NCBI GenBank assembly: GCA_026392145.1
Contig: JAPLCS010000156.1
Location: 1-11,974, forward strand
Source of the DNA: Fimbriimonadales bacterium
Lineage (GTDB): Bacteria > Armatimonadota > Fimbriimonadia > Fimbriimonadales > Fimbriimonadaceae
Length of the DNA stretch: 11,974 bases
Reading direction: 5' to 3'
Part shown: positions 1-6,004 of the stretch, one piece after another
Layout: every line of letters starts with the position of its first letter
Numbering within the stretch: the first letter of the stretch is position 1
Position numbers and translations under genes: made by a program
The notes under the pieces: model-generated
Database searches by the model: none
What the model was told of the DNA's origin: nothing
Seen by the model: the letters and a program-made list of their open reading frames with translations, nothing else

Positions 1-136
1 GCTCAAGCAGCTCGGCTGCTAATGGAACTCCATCGGTGGCCATCGCCCTGAGCTGAGTTATCTCGTATCCCGTGTAGTGGACGATCGTGGGCAAGATAAA
101 CAAAAGTAAGCGTGGCACTTTCAAGCCACCAACCAC
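1..136 (-). CDS. possible partial gene at left edge, N-terminus only, unrecognised
   Basis: A minus-strand frame is open from a TAG near 157 to the left edge, about 50 codons. The best start is GTG at 134-136, preceded by GGAAG with six bases of spacing. An ATG at 41-43 in the same frame is the alternative and has a poor ribosome site. The peptide begins MVGGLKVPRLLLFILPTIV, so it has a short hydrophobic stretch at about residues 8-19. It continues with a mixed, protein-like sequence (HYTGYEITQLRAMATDG). I do not recognise the family. It lies downstream of the flagellin terminator, so it would need its own promoter, which I cannot point to. A 50-codon open frame can occur by chance, so this is weak. 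Confidence 0.3.
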   Translation of the reverse strand, partial: MVGGLKVPRLLLFILPTIVHYTGYEITQLRAMATDGVPLAAELLE

Positions 137-408
137 TGATAGCTTCCGACCCACCTAAAAACAAACTGGTTCGTAATCAGCCTTGCGTTTCTACGAGCAA
201 CCCATGTCAATCTAAATCCCTCATCCTCATCAGCCTAAAACAACAAGCACCACCATATTCCGAGTTGACAAATCAATCTGCCAACGCCCAATACAATGTG
301 CCAGATGACTTATCAACAACCAAACGTCTCCACCCAGCAACTCCATCCATCAAACAGATGCCCATCAAAATCAATTTCCAAGAAAAATTTGAACCTAACA
401 TGTCCAAA

Positions 409-443
409 GTGCCCATCCCCCCAGCGAGGGGCATAATGGGCAC
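409..443. repeat. composite inverted repeat with nested C/G stem
   Basis: GTGCCCAT (409-416) is perfectly repeated in inverse as ATGGGCAC (436-443). Inside it CCCC (419-422) faces GGGG (428-431) across the five-base loop AGCGA. Together they can form a nested GC-rich hairpin. On the plus strand it is followed by a C run and on the minus strand by TTTGGACATG, so it is not a textbook terminator. Its role is unknown. Confidence 0.6.
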
Positions 444-465
444 CCCCCCTAGCACAACCCACACA

Positions 466-497
466 GCAAAAACCCAAAAAAGCAAAACCCCAAAAAG
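466..497. repeat. two imperfect copies of an A/C repeat
   Basis: Two adjacent copies of about 16 and 15 bases follow the pattern GCAAAA(A)CCC(C)AAAAA(A). They differ only in the lengths of the A and C runs. On the minus strand this gives alternating T and G runs just after the flagellin terminator's U tract. It is probably simple-sequence drift. Confidence 0.5.
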
Positions 498-505
498 CAC
501 AAGCA

Positions 506-541
506 ACAAAAAAGCCCCATCCATGGGATGAGGCTTCTTTT
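506..541 (-). terminator. intrinsic terminator of the first (downstream) flagellin gene
   Basis: On the minus strand AAGCCTCATCC (536-512 side) pairs with GGATGGGGCTT across a three-base loop CAT. That is an 11-bp stem with one G-U pair, followed at once by six T and then GTTGC. It starts 40-45 bases after the flagellin stop codon. On the plus strand the same stem has a C-A mismatch, so the element is oriented for the minus-strand transcript. Confidence 0.9.
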
Positions 542-580
542 GTAAGGTGGTGGATAAGGTTGGGAATACTGAACTTCCCC

Positions 581-1999
581 TTATCGGAGAAGCGACAGCA
601 CCGCCTGACCTGCTTGGTTGGCTTGACCCAAGATCGACATTCCTGCTTGTTGCATGACCTGGAACTTGGTGTAGCTGGTCATTTCTTGTGCAACGTCGAG
701 GTCTCGGATGGAGCTTTCAGAGTTCGCAAGGTTCTCTCTCATGCTTGCCAACGATCGGTTATTGGTTTCAATAACGTTTCTTTGGAAGTTACCGATTCGT
801 CCTCGCTGTTGGCTAACTTCGTCAATCGCCTTGTCAAGAACTGCCAACGCGTTGGTAGCACCGCTTGCCGTAGTGATATCGAGGTTGTTAACCGTCAAAC
901 CAGTTACCACACCCGAACCAAGTTGACCAGCACTCATGTTTCTGAGCGAGAGGTTAGTCGTGGTGGTAGCTTGGAATCCAATCTGGAACTGCGATTCAGC
1001 CGCAATAACTTGTCCAAGAAGCTGGGTGTTAACCGCGTTACCACCCGAGGTGATATTCATCTTGTTGCCATTGCTGTCCATCAAGGTCAATCCATCCATG
1101 CCTTGCTGTCCACCAGTGAACAGTACTGACTGACCTGCCACGGTAACCGTAGCGGCAGCGTTCACACCCACTGTAGTAGCAGCGGTGTTAGCCGCGGAAG
1201 ACAAGGTGCCATTTTGGTCAACAAAGTTAACTGATCGGTTCCCTCCAGTCTGTGTCTGAGTAAAGATGATGTTGTTCGTACCGATAGCGGCAGTAACACC
1301 AGTTTGTCCAGAAGCAGCGTTGAACTGAGCCGCAACACTCGCAAGAGTTGCACCAGAAGCGAGCGAGAACGAAACACCGTTGAGCGATACGTTTCCAGCG
1401 GTAAGAACACCGGTCGAAAGAGTAGCCGTAGTGGTGTAAAGAGCCGCAGTAGCTGCTGTAGTTTGCTGAACGGTAATCAAACCAGTTTGAGTAACGGTAG
1501 TGGTGTTAGCCGTACCACCGAAGCTGAAACCAGAGATCTTAGCTGAGTTCGAAACCTGAGTGGTAACACCAGCCGAACCATCCAGAAGCTTTCGTCCAGA
1601 ATAAGTGACCGAAGAGGCGATTCGGTTGATAGAACCAATAATCGAAGTAAGCTGATCTTGGTTAGCAGCCAACTGAGTAGCCGTGAGGGTAGCAGAGTTA
1701 CCAGCCGCAATCGCAAGACCTCGTGCATCAGACAGGAGCTTGTTCATTTCGCCAAGACCGTTTTCTGCAGTCTTTGCATAGTTGTTCGCTTCCTGGTTGT
1801 TGCGGATTGCTTGGTCCATGGAGCTGATTTGTGATCGGAAGAGTTCCGAAGAAATCAATCCAGCTGGGTCGTCTGAGGCATCCGCAATGCGGAGACCTTT
1901 GCTAAGTCGGTTCATCGACTTACCGATTTCGTAGTTTGTGCTTGATACGCTGTTGTACGCTCGTTGAGCGGAAATGTTATTGTTGATTCGAAATGACAT
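581..1999 (-). CDS. fliC: flagellin, copy 1
   Basis: Structural subunit of the flagellar filament, exported by the flagellar type III apparatus and polymerised outside the cell. The protein has 472 residues. The N-terminal D0/D1 region (about 1-140) begins MSFRINNNISAQRAYNSV and carries the usual NRLSKGLRIADASDDPAGL segment. The C-terminal D0/D1 region (about 385-472) has RGRIGNFQRN, NSESSIRDLDVAQEM and ends SLLR. Between them lies a Thr/Ala/Gly/Ser-rich variable part with flagellin-IN-like repeats. No cysteine is visible and there is no signal peptide, as expected. The start is ATG with GGGAGGA four bases upstream. It is about 85% identical by eye to the copy at 2281-3699 and the same length. 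A terminator lies between the two copies, so this one is probably transcribed on its own. The symbol fliC (hag in some genomes) is by family only. Confidence 0.96.
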   Translation of the reverse strand: MSFRINNNISAQRAYNSVSSTNYEIGKSMNRLSKGLRIADASDDPAGLISSELFRSQISSMDQAIRNNQEANNYAKTAENGLGEMNKLLSDARGLAIAAGNSATLTATQLAANQDQLTSIIGSINRIASSVTYSGRKLLDGSAGVTTQVSNSAKISGFSFGGTANTTTVTQTGLITVQQTTAATAALYTTTATLSTGVLTAGNVSLNGVSFSLASGATLASVAAQFNAASGQTGVTAAIGTNNIIFTQTQTGGNRSVNFVDQNGTLSSAANTAATTVGVNAAATVTVAGQSVLFTGGQQGMDGLTLMDSNGNKMNITSGGNAVNTQLLGQVIAAESQFQIGFQATTTTNLSLRNMSAGQLGSGVVTGLTVNNLDITTASGATNALAVLDKAIDEVSQQRGRIGNFQRNVIETNNRSLASMRENLANSESSIRDLDVAQEMTSYTKFQVMQQAGMSILGQANQAGQAVLSLLR

Positions 2000-2148
2000 A
2001 ATGTCCTCCCTGACGTGAGGCCGTTTCTCAGACGCATCCCTACGTCCTTAGCCAAATCGCTGCAATTCTCATTGCAGATCCTTGGAAGCATTCTCGGCGA
2101 CCTACCGCTCTTGCTCACAAAGACCCTTCCACATAGTAAAACTATCTG
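2000..2148 (-). promoter_or_regulatory. structured 5' leader of flagellin copy 1, with RBS
   Basis: The ribosome site GGGAGGA is at 2004-2010, four bases before ATG. At 2052-2085 the RNA can form a strong hairpin: CTGCAAT and ATTGCAG make a perfect 7-bp stem closed by the GNRA-type tetraloop GAGA. Below it is a 3x3 internal loop that includes tandem G-A/A-G mismatches, then a lower stem CCAAG/TTTGG. Nearer the start, CCTC (about 2016-2019) could pair with GAGG of the ribosome site. I infer a long leader because the likely promoter motif lies about 150 bases upstream. The leader's sequence does not clearly match a riboswitch class I know. Confidence 0.45.
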
Positions 2149-2164
2149 ATACTAGTAAATGTAC
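2149..2164 (-). promoter_or_regulatory. candidate promoter/operator motif upstream of flagellin copy 1
   Basis: Read on the minus strand the site is GTACATTTACTAGTAT. The pattern GTAC, two to four bases, CTAGTA, then 7-9 bases and GTTTT is repeated upstream of flagellin copy 2 at a similar distance (about 150-170 bases) from the start codon. That shared position suggests a promoter or operator. I do not see a convincing sigma-28 (TAAA / GCCGATAA) pair. A weak sigma-70-like TTTACT...TACTAT pair with 15-base spacing overlaps the site. Confidence 0.35.
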
Positions 2165-2170
2165 GGTGAT

Positions 2171-2212
2171 AAAAAAAACCCGTTACTCTTACTAGCTAGT
2201 AAAAATAACGGG
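2171..2212 (-). terminator. intrinsic terminator of flagellin copy 2
   Basis: On the minus strand CCCGTTATTTTTACTAG pairs with CTAGTAAGAGTAACGGG. This gives a long stem with two G-U pairs around a CTAG centre (the loop would open to about TAGCTA), followed by eight T. It lies about 70 bases after the copy 2 stop codon and separates it from the copy 1 promoter region. The stem's apex is the 14-bp palindrome TTACTAGCTAGTAA (2189-2202), which resembles the palindrome upstream of copy 2. Confidence 0.9.
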
Positions 2213-2238
2213 CTCCCGTCAAGAAGTTTTTTGTTTTA

Positions 2239-2269
2239 AGTCCGGCTTGGTGGATAGTCAAGCCGGACT
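2239..2269 (-). other. 3' UTR hairpin after flagellin copy 2
   Basis: AGTCCGGCTTG (2239-2249) and CAAGCCGGACT (2259-2269) form a perfect 11-bp stem with a nine-base loop. It begins about 11 bases after the stop codon of copy 2. On the minus strand it is followed by TAAAACAAAAAAC, so there is no U tract and it is not itself a Rho-independent terminator. It may protect the mRNA 3' end or help the terminator at 2171-2212. No equivalent follows copy 1. Confidence 0.6.
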
Positions 2270-2280
2270 GGTCAGGCTCC

Positions 2281-3699
2281 TTATCGAAGGAGCGAGAGGA
2301 CAGCCGAACCTTGTTGGTTCGATTGAGCCAAGATAGACATACCTGCTTGCTGCATGACCTGGAACTTGGTGTAGTTCGTCATTTCTTGTGCAACGTCGAG
2401 GTCTCGGATAGAGCTTTCAGAGTTCGCAAGGTTCTCTCTCATGCTCGACAAAGATCGCTGTTGAGTTTCAACCACGTTTCTTTGGAAGTTACCGATTCGG
2501 CCTCGCATTTGGCTGACTTCGTCAATCGCCTTGTCAAGAACCGCAAGAGCGTTCTGAGCACCAGTAGAGGTCGTCACATCAAGGTTGTTCACCGTAAGAC
2601 CAGAAACCACACCGGAACCAAGCTGACCTGCGCTCATGTTTCGAAGCGAAAGGTTAGCAGTGGTAGTTCGCTCAAACCCAATCTGGAACGTGGAGTCAGC
2701 AGCGACTACTTGTCCAAGAAGTTGGGTGTTAAGCGCGTTACCACCTGAAGTGATGTTCAACTTGTTTCCGTTGATGTCCTGAAGCGTCAAACCATCTGTC
2801 CCTTGCTGACCACCGGTAAAGAGTACCGACTGACCGCCAACTGTGATGGTGGCAGTAGCATCAACTCCAACCGCTCGGGCTTGAGTATTCGCCGCTGTTG
2901 ACAAAGAGCCGTTCTGGTCAGTGAAGTTCACCGATCGGTTGGTACCCGTTTGTGTCTGAGTAAAGATAAGGTTGTTTGTGCCTACCGCAGCGGTAACCCC
3001 AGTTTGTCCCGAAGCCGAGTTAAACTGTGCCGCGACACTAGCAAGCGAAGCACCGGAAGCAAGCGTAAACTGAACTCCGTTCAACGATACGTTTCCTGTA
3101 GTGAGAACACCAGTAGAAAGTGTAGCGGTTGAAGTGTAAGTTGCTGCAGTCGCCGCAACCGTCTGGTTGATCGTAATCATCCCAGACTGAGTGATGGTAG
3201 TAGTGTTAGCGGTACCGCCAAAGCTGAAACCAGAAACCTTAGATCCGTTCGAAACCTGAGTGGTAACACCAGCCGAACCGTCCAGAAGCTTTCGTCCCGA
3301 ATAGGTGACCGATCCAGCAATTCGGTTGATCGAACCGACGATGGAGTTGAGCTGGTCTTGGTTAGCTGAAAGCTGAGTAGCCGTCAATGTCGCCGAGTTA
3401 CCAGATGCAATTGCAAGGCTTCGAGCATCAGACAGAAGCTTGTTCATTTCGCCAAGGCCGTTTTCGGCAGTCTTCGCGTAGTTGAGAGCTTCGTTGTTGT
3501 TCCTCATCGCCTGATCCATTGAGCTCAGCTGCGATCGGAAAAGTTCCGACGAAATAAGACCCGCTGGGTCATCCGAAGCGTCCGCAATTCGAAGACCTTT
3601 GCTAAGTCGATTCATCGACTTGCCGATCTCGTAGTTAGTTGCCGAAACGCTATTGAACGCTCGTTGCGCTCCAATGTTGTTATTGATTCTAAATGACAT
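2281..3699 (-). CDS. fliC: flagellin, copy 2
   Basis: Second filament subunit gene, 472 residues, the same length as copy 1 and collinear with it. It begins MSFRINNNIGAQRAFNSV and ends SAVLSLLR. The D0/D1 ends are nearly identical to copy 1. Most differences are single substitutions in the Thr/Ala-rich centre (about residues 150-350) and in the last 20 residues (AQSNQQGS against GQANQAGQ). The start is ATG with GGAGGA at 3704-3709 and four bases of spacing. It has its own upstream palindrome, a leader of about 170 bases and a terminator. It may build a filament segment distinct from copy 1 or simply raise dosage; the sequence does not say which is the major subunit. Confidence 0.96.
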   Translation of the reverse strand: MSFRINNNIGAQRAFNSVSATNYEIGKSMNRLSKGLRIADASDDPAGLISSELFRSQLSSMDQAMRNNNEALNYAKTAENGLGEMNKLLSDARSLAIASGNSATLTATQLSANQDQLNSIVGSINRIAGSVTYSGRKLLDGSAGVTTQVSNGSKVSGFSFGGTANTTTITQSGMITINQTVAATAATYTSTATLSTGVLTTGNVSLNGVQFTLASGASLASVAAQFNSASGQTGVTAAVGTNNLIFTQTQTGTNRSVNFTDQNGSLSTAANTQARAVGVDATATITVGGQSVLFTGGQQGTDGLTLQDINGNKLNITSGGNALNTQLLGQVVAADSTFQIGFERTTTANLSLRNMSAGQLGSGVVSGLTVNNLDVTTSTGAQNALAVLDKAIDEVSQMRGRIGNFQRNVVETQQRSLSSMRENLANSESSIRDLDVAQEMTNYTKFQVMQQAGMSILAQSNQQGSAVLSLLR

Positions 3700-3869
3700 A
3701 TTGTCCTCCGTGATTCCAAGTTGTTTCCAAAAATTACTTCCCGTACTTTTTTAAGAGCTCCGGTCAGAGCCCCTTCTGGAAACATCAGGCTTTGCCCACC
3801 GAGTACTTTCCCTGCCCGATATGCCTTTCAAGTCAGCATAAATACCTGCCCAAAACAAAACCGACAATC
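3700..3869 (-). promoter_or_regulatory. structured 5' leader of flagellin copy 2, with RBS
   Basis: The RNA can form a 9-bp stem, ATATCGGGC (3822-3814) with GCCTGATGT (3790-3782), enclosing a 23-base purine-rich loop that ends GTGGGCAAA. A second stem of 8 bp with one bulged G is formed by AAGGGGCTC (3775-3767) and GAGCTCTT (3760-3753). Neither is followed by a U tract. The segment GGGCAAAGCCT recalls part of the cyclic-di-GMP-I (GEMM) core, but the second stem and the tetraloop/receptor of that class are not visible, so I do not call a riboswitch. The ribosome site GGAGGA is at 3704-3709. Confidence 0.4.
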
Positions 3870-3883
3870 GTACTAGCTGGTAC
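3870..3883. promoter_or_regulatory. 14-bp near-palindrome upstream of flagellin copy 2
   Basis: GTACTAGCTGGTAC is an inverted repeat with one mismatched pair, about 170 bases before the copy 2 start. Its core matches TTACTAGCTAGTAA at 2189-2202 and the GTAC/CTAGTA site at 2149-2164 near copy 1. It is a candidate binding site for a dimeric regulator of flagellin expression, or a promoter element. I infer the function from position and repetition only. Confidence 0.4.
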
Positions 3884-4093
3884 ATTTTCTTGCCGTTAAA
3901 TTTGCTGTTTTAGGTTCAAATTACACGAATAATTGGATTCAGACGTCATTTTCGCCTGTACAAATAACAGCCCTAAAGTTGCTGGTTTTTTTTGCGGTTC
4001 AAACACGCAACCTAGCAACCCTGACAGCTTGACAACTGCCATAAATCCATCCAACAAGGACAGGGCAGCAAAAACCAAGTCGTTGAGCAATCG
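3884..4093 (-). other. spacer after cmk with weak hairpin
   Basis: This is the 210-base end of the tyrA-aroA-cmk transcript region. It holds one imperfect hairpin: GTTGCT (3978-3983) against AGCAAC (4014-4019), with inner TGCG/CGCA and a T-run bulge. On the minus strand the hairpin is followed by TTTAGGGCTGTTATTTG, at best a poor terminator. A 64-codon minus frame (3896-4090) starts with TTG and has no ribosome site, so I do not count it as a gene. Confidence 0.35.
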
Positions 4094-4762
4094 CTATCGT
4101 GTCGCCAAAAAGCTCACGATTTTCTCTGCCACTTGCAGAGGACTCATTCCCGCCGATTCAATAACCTCGGCACCTTCCGCAACCGTCAGCGGACTATCAT
4201 CTCGGGTGATATCTCGGTGGTCACGCTGAAGAATCTGATCACGAACCGTTAAGAAACTCGTCGCAGCTCCGGAATCGACAAACTCATTCAGTCGCCGCTT
4301 CGCTCGCTCCTCCAAGCTCGCCGTCAAATAAACCTTCAACGTGGCATCAGGTGCAACAACCGTAGTCACGTCTCGACCCTCAAGCACCACGCCGCCGTCA
4401 GCAACCATCTTCTTTTGCCGATCCACCATCTGCTTCCGAATCGGAGAAAACTGACTCAGAGCACTCGCATACTCTCCGACCTGGGGCGACCGAATATCAG
4501 CCGTCACTTCAACCCCATTCAAAAACACCGGCTGAGGATCACCGGTACCAAACTGAATCTCTAACCCCTTCAACAGTTCAGATGCTTCGTCTCCATCATT
4601 CACTGTCAAACCAGCCTCAATCGCCTTAAAAGCCAAACAACGGTACATCGCTCCCGTATCCAGATAGCGGATATTCAGCATCTTGGCAAGCAACTTACTG
4701 ACCGTACTCTTTCCCGCACCGGCTGGACCATCGATTGCAATCACAACATTCTGGCTATTCAT
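4094..4762 (-). CDS. cmk: cytidylate kinase (CMP/dCMP kinase)
   Basis: Phosphorylates CMP and dCMP to the diphosphates with ATP in pyrimidine nucleotide salvage and supply; cytosolic. The 222 residues match the usual family length of 220-230. Visible motifs: P-loop GPAGAGKST at 12-20, the conserved DTGAMYR at 35-41, DIRSPQV at 89-95 in the CMP-binding insert, EGRDVTTVVAPDA at 128-140, RDHRD at 180-184 and RDDSPL at 187-192. The EGRD motif usually continues I/M-G-T; here the Gly is Thr (V-T-T), a mild oddity near the CMP site. It starts 12 bases after the aroA stop with little Shine-Dalgarno, so translation may be coupled. aroA-cmk neighbours are common in bacteria. Confidence 0.96.
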   Translation of the reverse strand: MNSQNVVIAIDGPAGAGKSTVSKLLAKMLNIRYLDTGAMYRCLAFKAIEAGLTVNDGDEASELLKGLEIQFGTGDPQPVFLNGVEVTADIRSPQVGEYASALSQFSPIRKQMVDRQKKMVADGGVVLEGRDVTTVVAPDATLKVYLTASLEERAKRRLNEFVDSGAATSFLTVRDQILQRDHRDITRDDSPLTVAEGAEVIESAGMSPLQVAEKIVSFLATR

Positions 4763-4774
4763 AGGTCTTGATTG

Positions 4775-6004
4775 CTAGTAAACCCCGAGGCGGTTCAACT
4801 CTGCCTCAAAATGGGGAAAGCTTGTCAGGATGCTCTTCGCCCCGTGTATTTCAGTCACGCCATCCGCAATCAATCCTGCAATCGCAAACGCCATCGCAAT
4901 GCGATGATCACCACCTGCATCAAGTGTCGTTGATTGAAGCCGAACCGGTCCCGTAATCGCCATTCCATCTTCAAACGTTTCCACCTCTACGCCCATTCTT
5001 CTTAGAACCGTGGCAACCGTCTCTATTCGATCACTTTCCTTAACCCGCAACTCCTTAGCGTTCCGTATCAAGCTCGTACCTTCACACTGTGTCGCCAAAA
5101 CCGCCAACACCGGAATTTCATCAATCAGCCTCGGCACCAAATCACCATGAATAGTAAAGGGTTTCAAAGTTGCCGCCGTCGACACAAATACATCCGCGAC
5201 CGGTTCGCCTAATGCTTCTCGCAAGTTGTTGACCTCAAACGGAACCCCCGCTTGTTCAAACACATCCAGCAACCCCGTCCTCGATGGATTAACGCTCAAA
5301 TCCTTCACCAACAGTTCACTACAGCTCAACATCGCAACCGCAACCATAAAGAAGGCAGCACTACTGATATCGCCTGGAACATCAAAGTGGAACCCATCCA
5401 CCGTTTGTCCGCCCTTCACACTCACCGACAGCCCCTCCAGTTGCAGTTGCACTCCAGTAGCACCCAACATTCGCTCGGTATGATCACGACTCAAAGCAGG
5501 CTCCTCAACCGTGGTAACCCCATCAGCCCTCAACCCCGCCAGTAGCAAACAACTCTTAACTTGAGCACTCGCCACCGGACTAACATAGTGAATTCCGCGT
5601 AGACTCCCGCCACGAATCGTGATCGGAGCCATCGGCCGCTTAGAGAGACTCGCATCGCCAGTCATCGTAACCTTTAACGGCCGGGAAGCAATAAGACCAG
5701 CCATCAAACGCATCGTCGTCCCACTGTTACCGCAATCAATCGATGCAGTGGGTTGAACCCACTCCTTTGCAGGAATCAAGCGATACGCTCCATCCTGCAT
5801 CCTTTCATGCCTTAATCCCAAATGGATAAGCGCATAAAGTGTGGACAAACAATCTTCACCCTCAAGTGGATTGATCACCACGCTCGGACTCCGAGCAATC
5901 GACCCAAACATAAACGCCCGATGAGTGAGCGATTTGTCGCTGGGCGGTCGCATTTCTCCCTGAATCGCCGCAATCGGAGTAATGGTCATCGTTGATTTGC
6001 TCAT
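4775..6004 (-). CDS. aroA: 3-phosphoshikimate 1-carboxyvinyltransferase (EPSP synthase)
   Basis: Sixth step of the shikimate pathway: shikimate-3-phosphate plus phosphoenolpyruvate gives EPSP and phosphate. The 409 residues are slightly short of the common 425-445 but look complete. Motifs: PSDKSLTHRA at 21-30 (usual PGDKSxSHRA; the catalytic Lys is 24), GNSGTTMRL at 92-100, GDASLSKRPM at 116-125, SPVASAQVK at 142-150, DEIPVLAV at 295-302 (the Asp acts as base), KESDRI at 322-327 and GGDHRIAMA at 364-372. All key charged residues I know for the family are present. The ATG overlaps the tyrA stop as ATGA, so its translation was probably coupled to tyrA. The damage to tyrA could therefore lower AroA expression unless ribosomes reinitiate. 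Confidence 0.97.
   Translation of the reverse strand: MSKSTMTITPIAAIQGEMRPPSDKSLTHRAFMFGSIARSPSVVINPLEGEDCLSTLYALIHLGLRHERMQDGAYRLIPAKEWVQPTASIDCGNSGTTMRLMAGLIASRPLKVTMTGDASLSKRPMAPITIRGGSLRGIHYVSPVASAQVKSCLLLAGLRADGVTTVEEPALSRDHTERMLGATGVQLQLEGLSVSVKGGQTVDGFHFDVPGDISSAAFFMVAVAMLSCSELLVKDLSVNPSRTGLLDVFEQAGVPFEVNNLREALGEPVADVFVSTAATLKPFTIHGDLVPRLIDEIPVLAVLATQCEGTSLIRNAKELRVKESDRIETVATVLRRMGVEVETFEDGMAITGPVRLQSTTLDAGGDHRIAMAFAIAGLIADGVTEIHGAKSILTSFPHFEAELNRLGVY

Larger units (their letters stand above)
137..505. other. A/C-rich spacer without a convincing gene
   Basis: No convincing gene. The plus strand is rich in A and C, with almost no G in places, notably 444-511. The open frames on both strands here have low-complexity translations: Ser/Thr/Pro/Lys-rich on plus, and Leu/Val/Gly/Trp-rich on minus. 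Both run into the flagellin terminator at 506-541. The stretch holds a composite hairpin (409-443) and a short A/C repeat (466-497), listed separately. No promoter is obvious. Confidence 0.55.

Noticed and set aside
273..524. 83-codon hydrophobic minus-strand frame
   Set aside because: It would start in the loop of the terminator hairpin. The hydrophobicity follows from T/G-rich DNA, and no ribosome site precedes it.
112..531. 139-codon plus-strand open frame
   Set aside because: The translation is low-complexity Ser/Thr/Pro/Lys with no domain. It lies in A/C-biased DNA, has no ribosome site and stops inside the flagellin terminator.
560..1129. Long plus-strand frames antisense to both flagellins (also 2311-2748)
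   Set aside because: They resemble each other only because the flagellin genes on the other strand are paralogs; codon bias leaves the opposite strand open.
3753..3822. Firm call of a cyclic-di-GMP-I riboswitch
   Set aside because: Only a short core-like phrase matches. The second helix, GNRA tetraloop and receptor expected of the class are not there.
3896..4090. 64-codon minus-strand frame directly after cmk
   Set aside because: TTG start, no Shine-Dalgarno, no recognisable features, and it ends beside the flagellin upstream motif.
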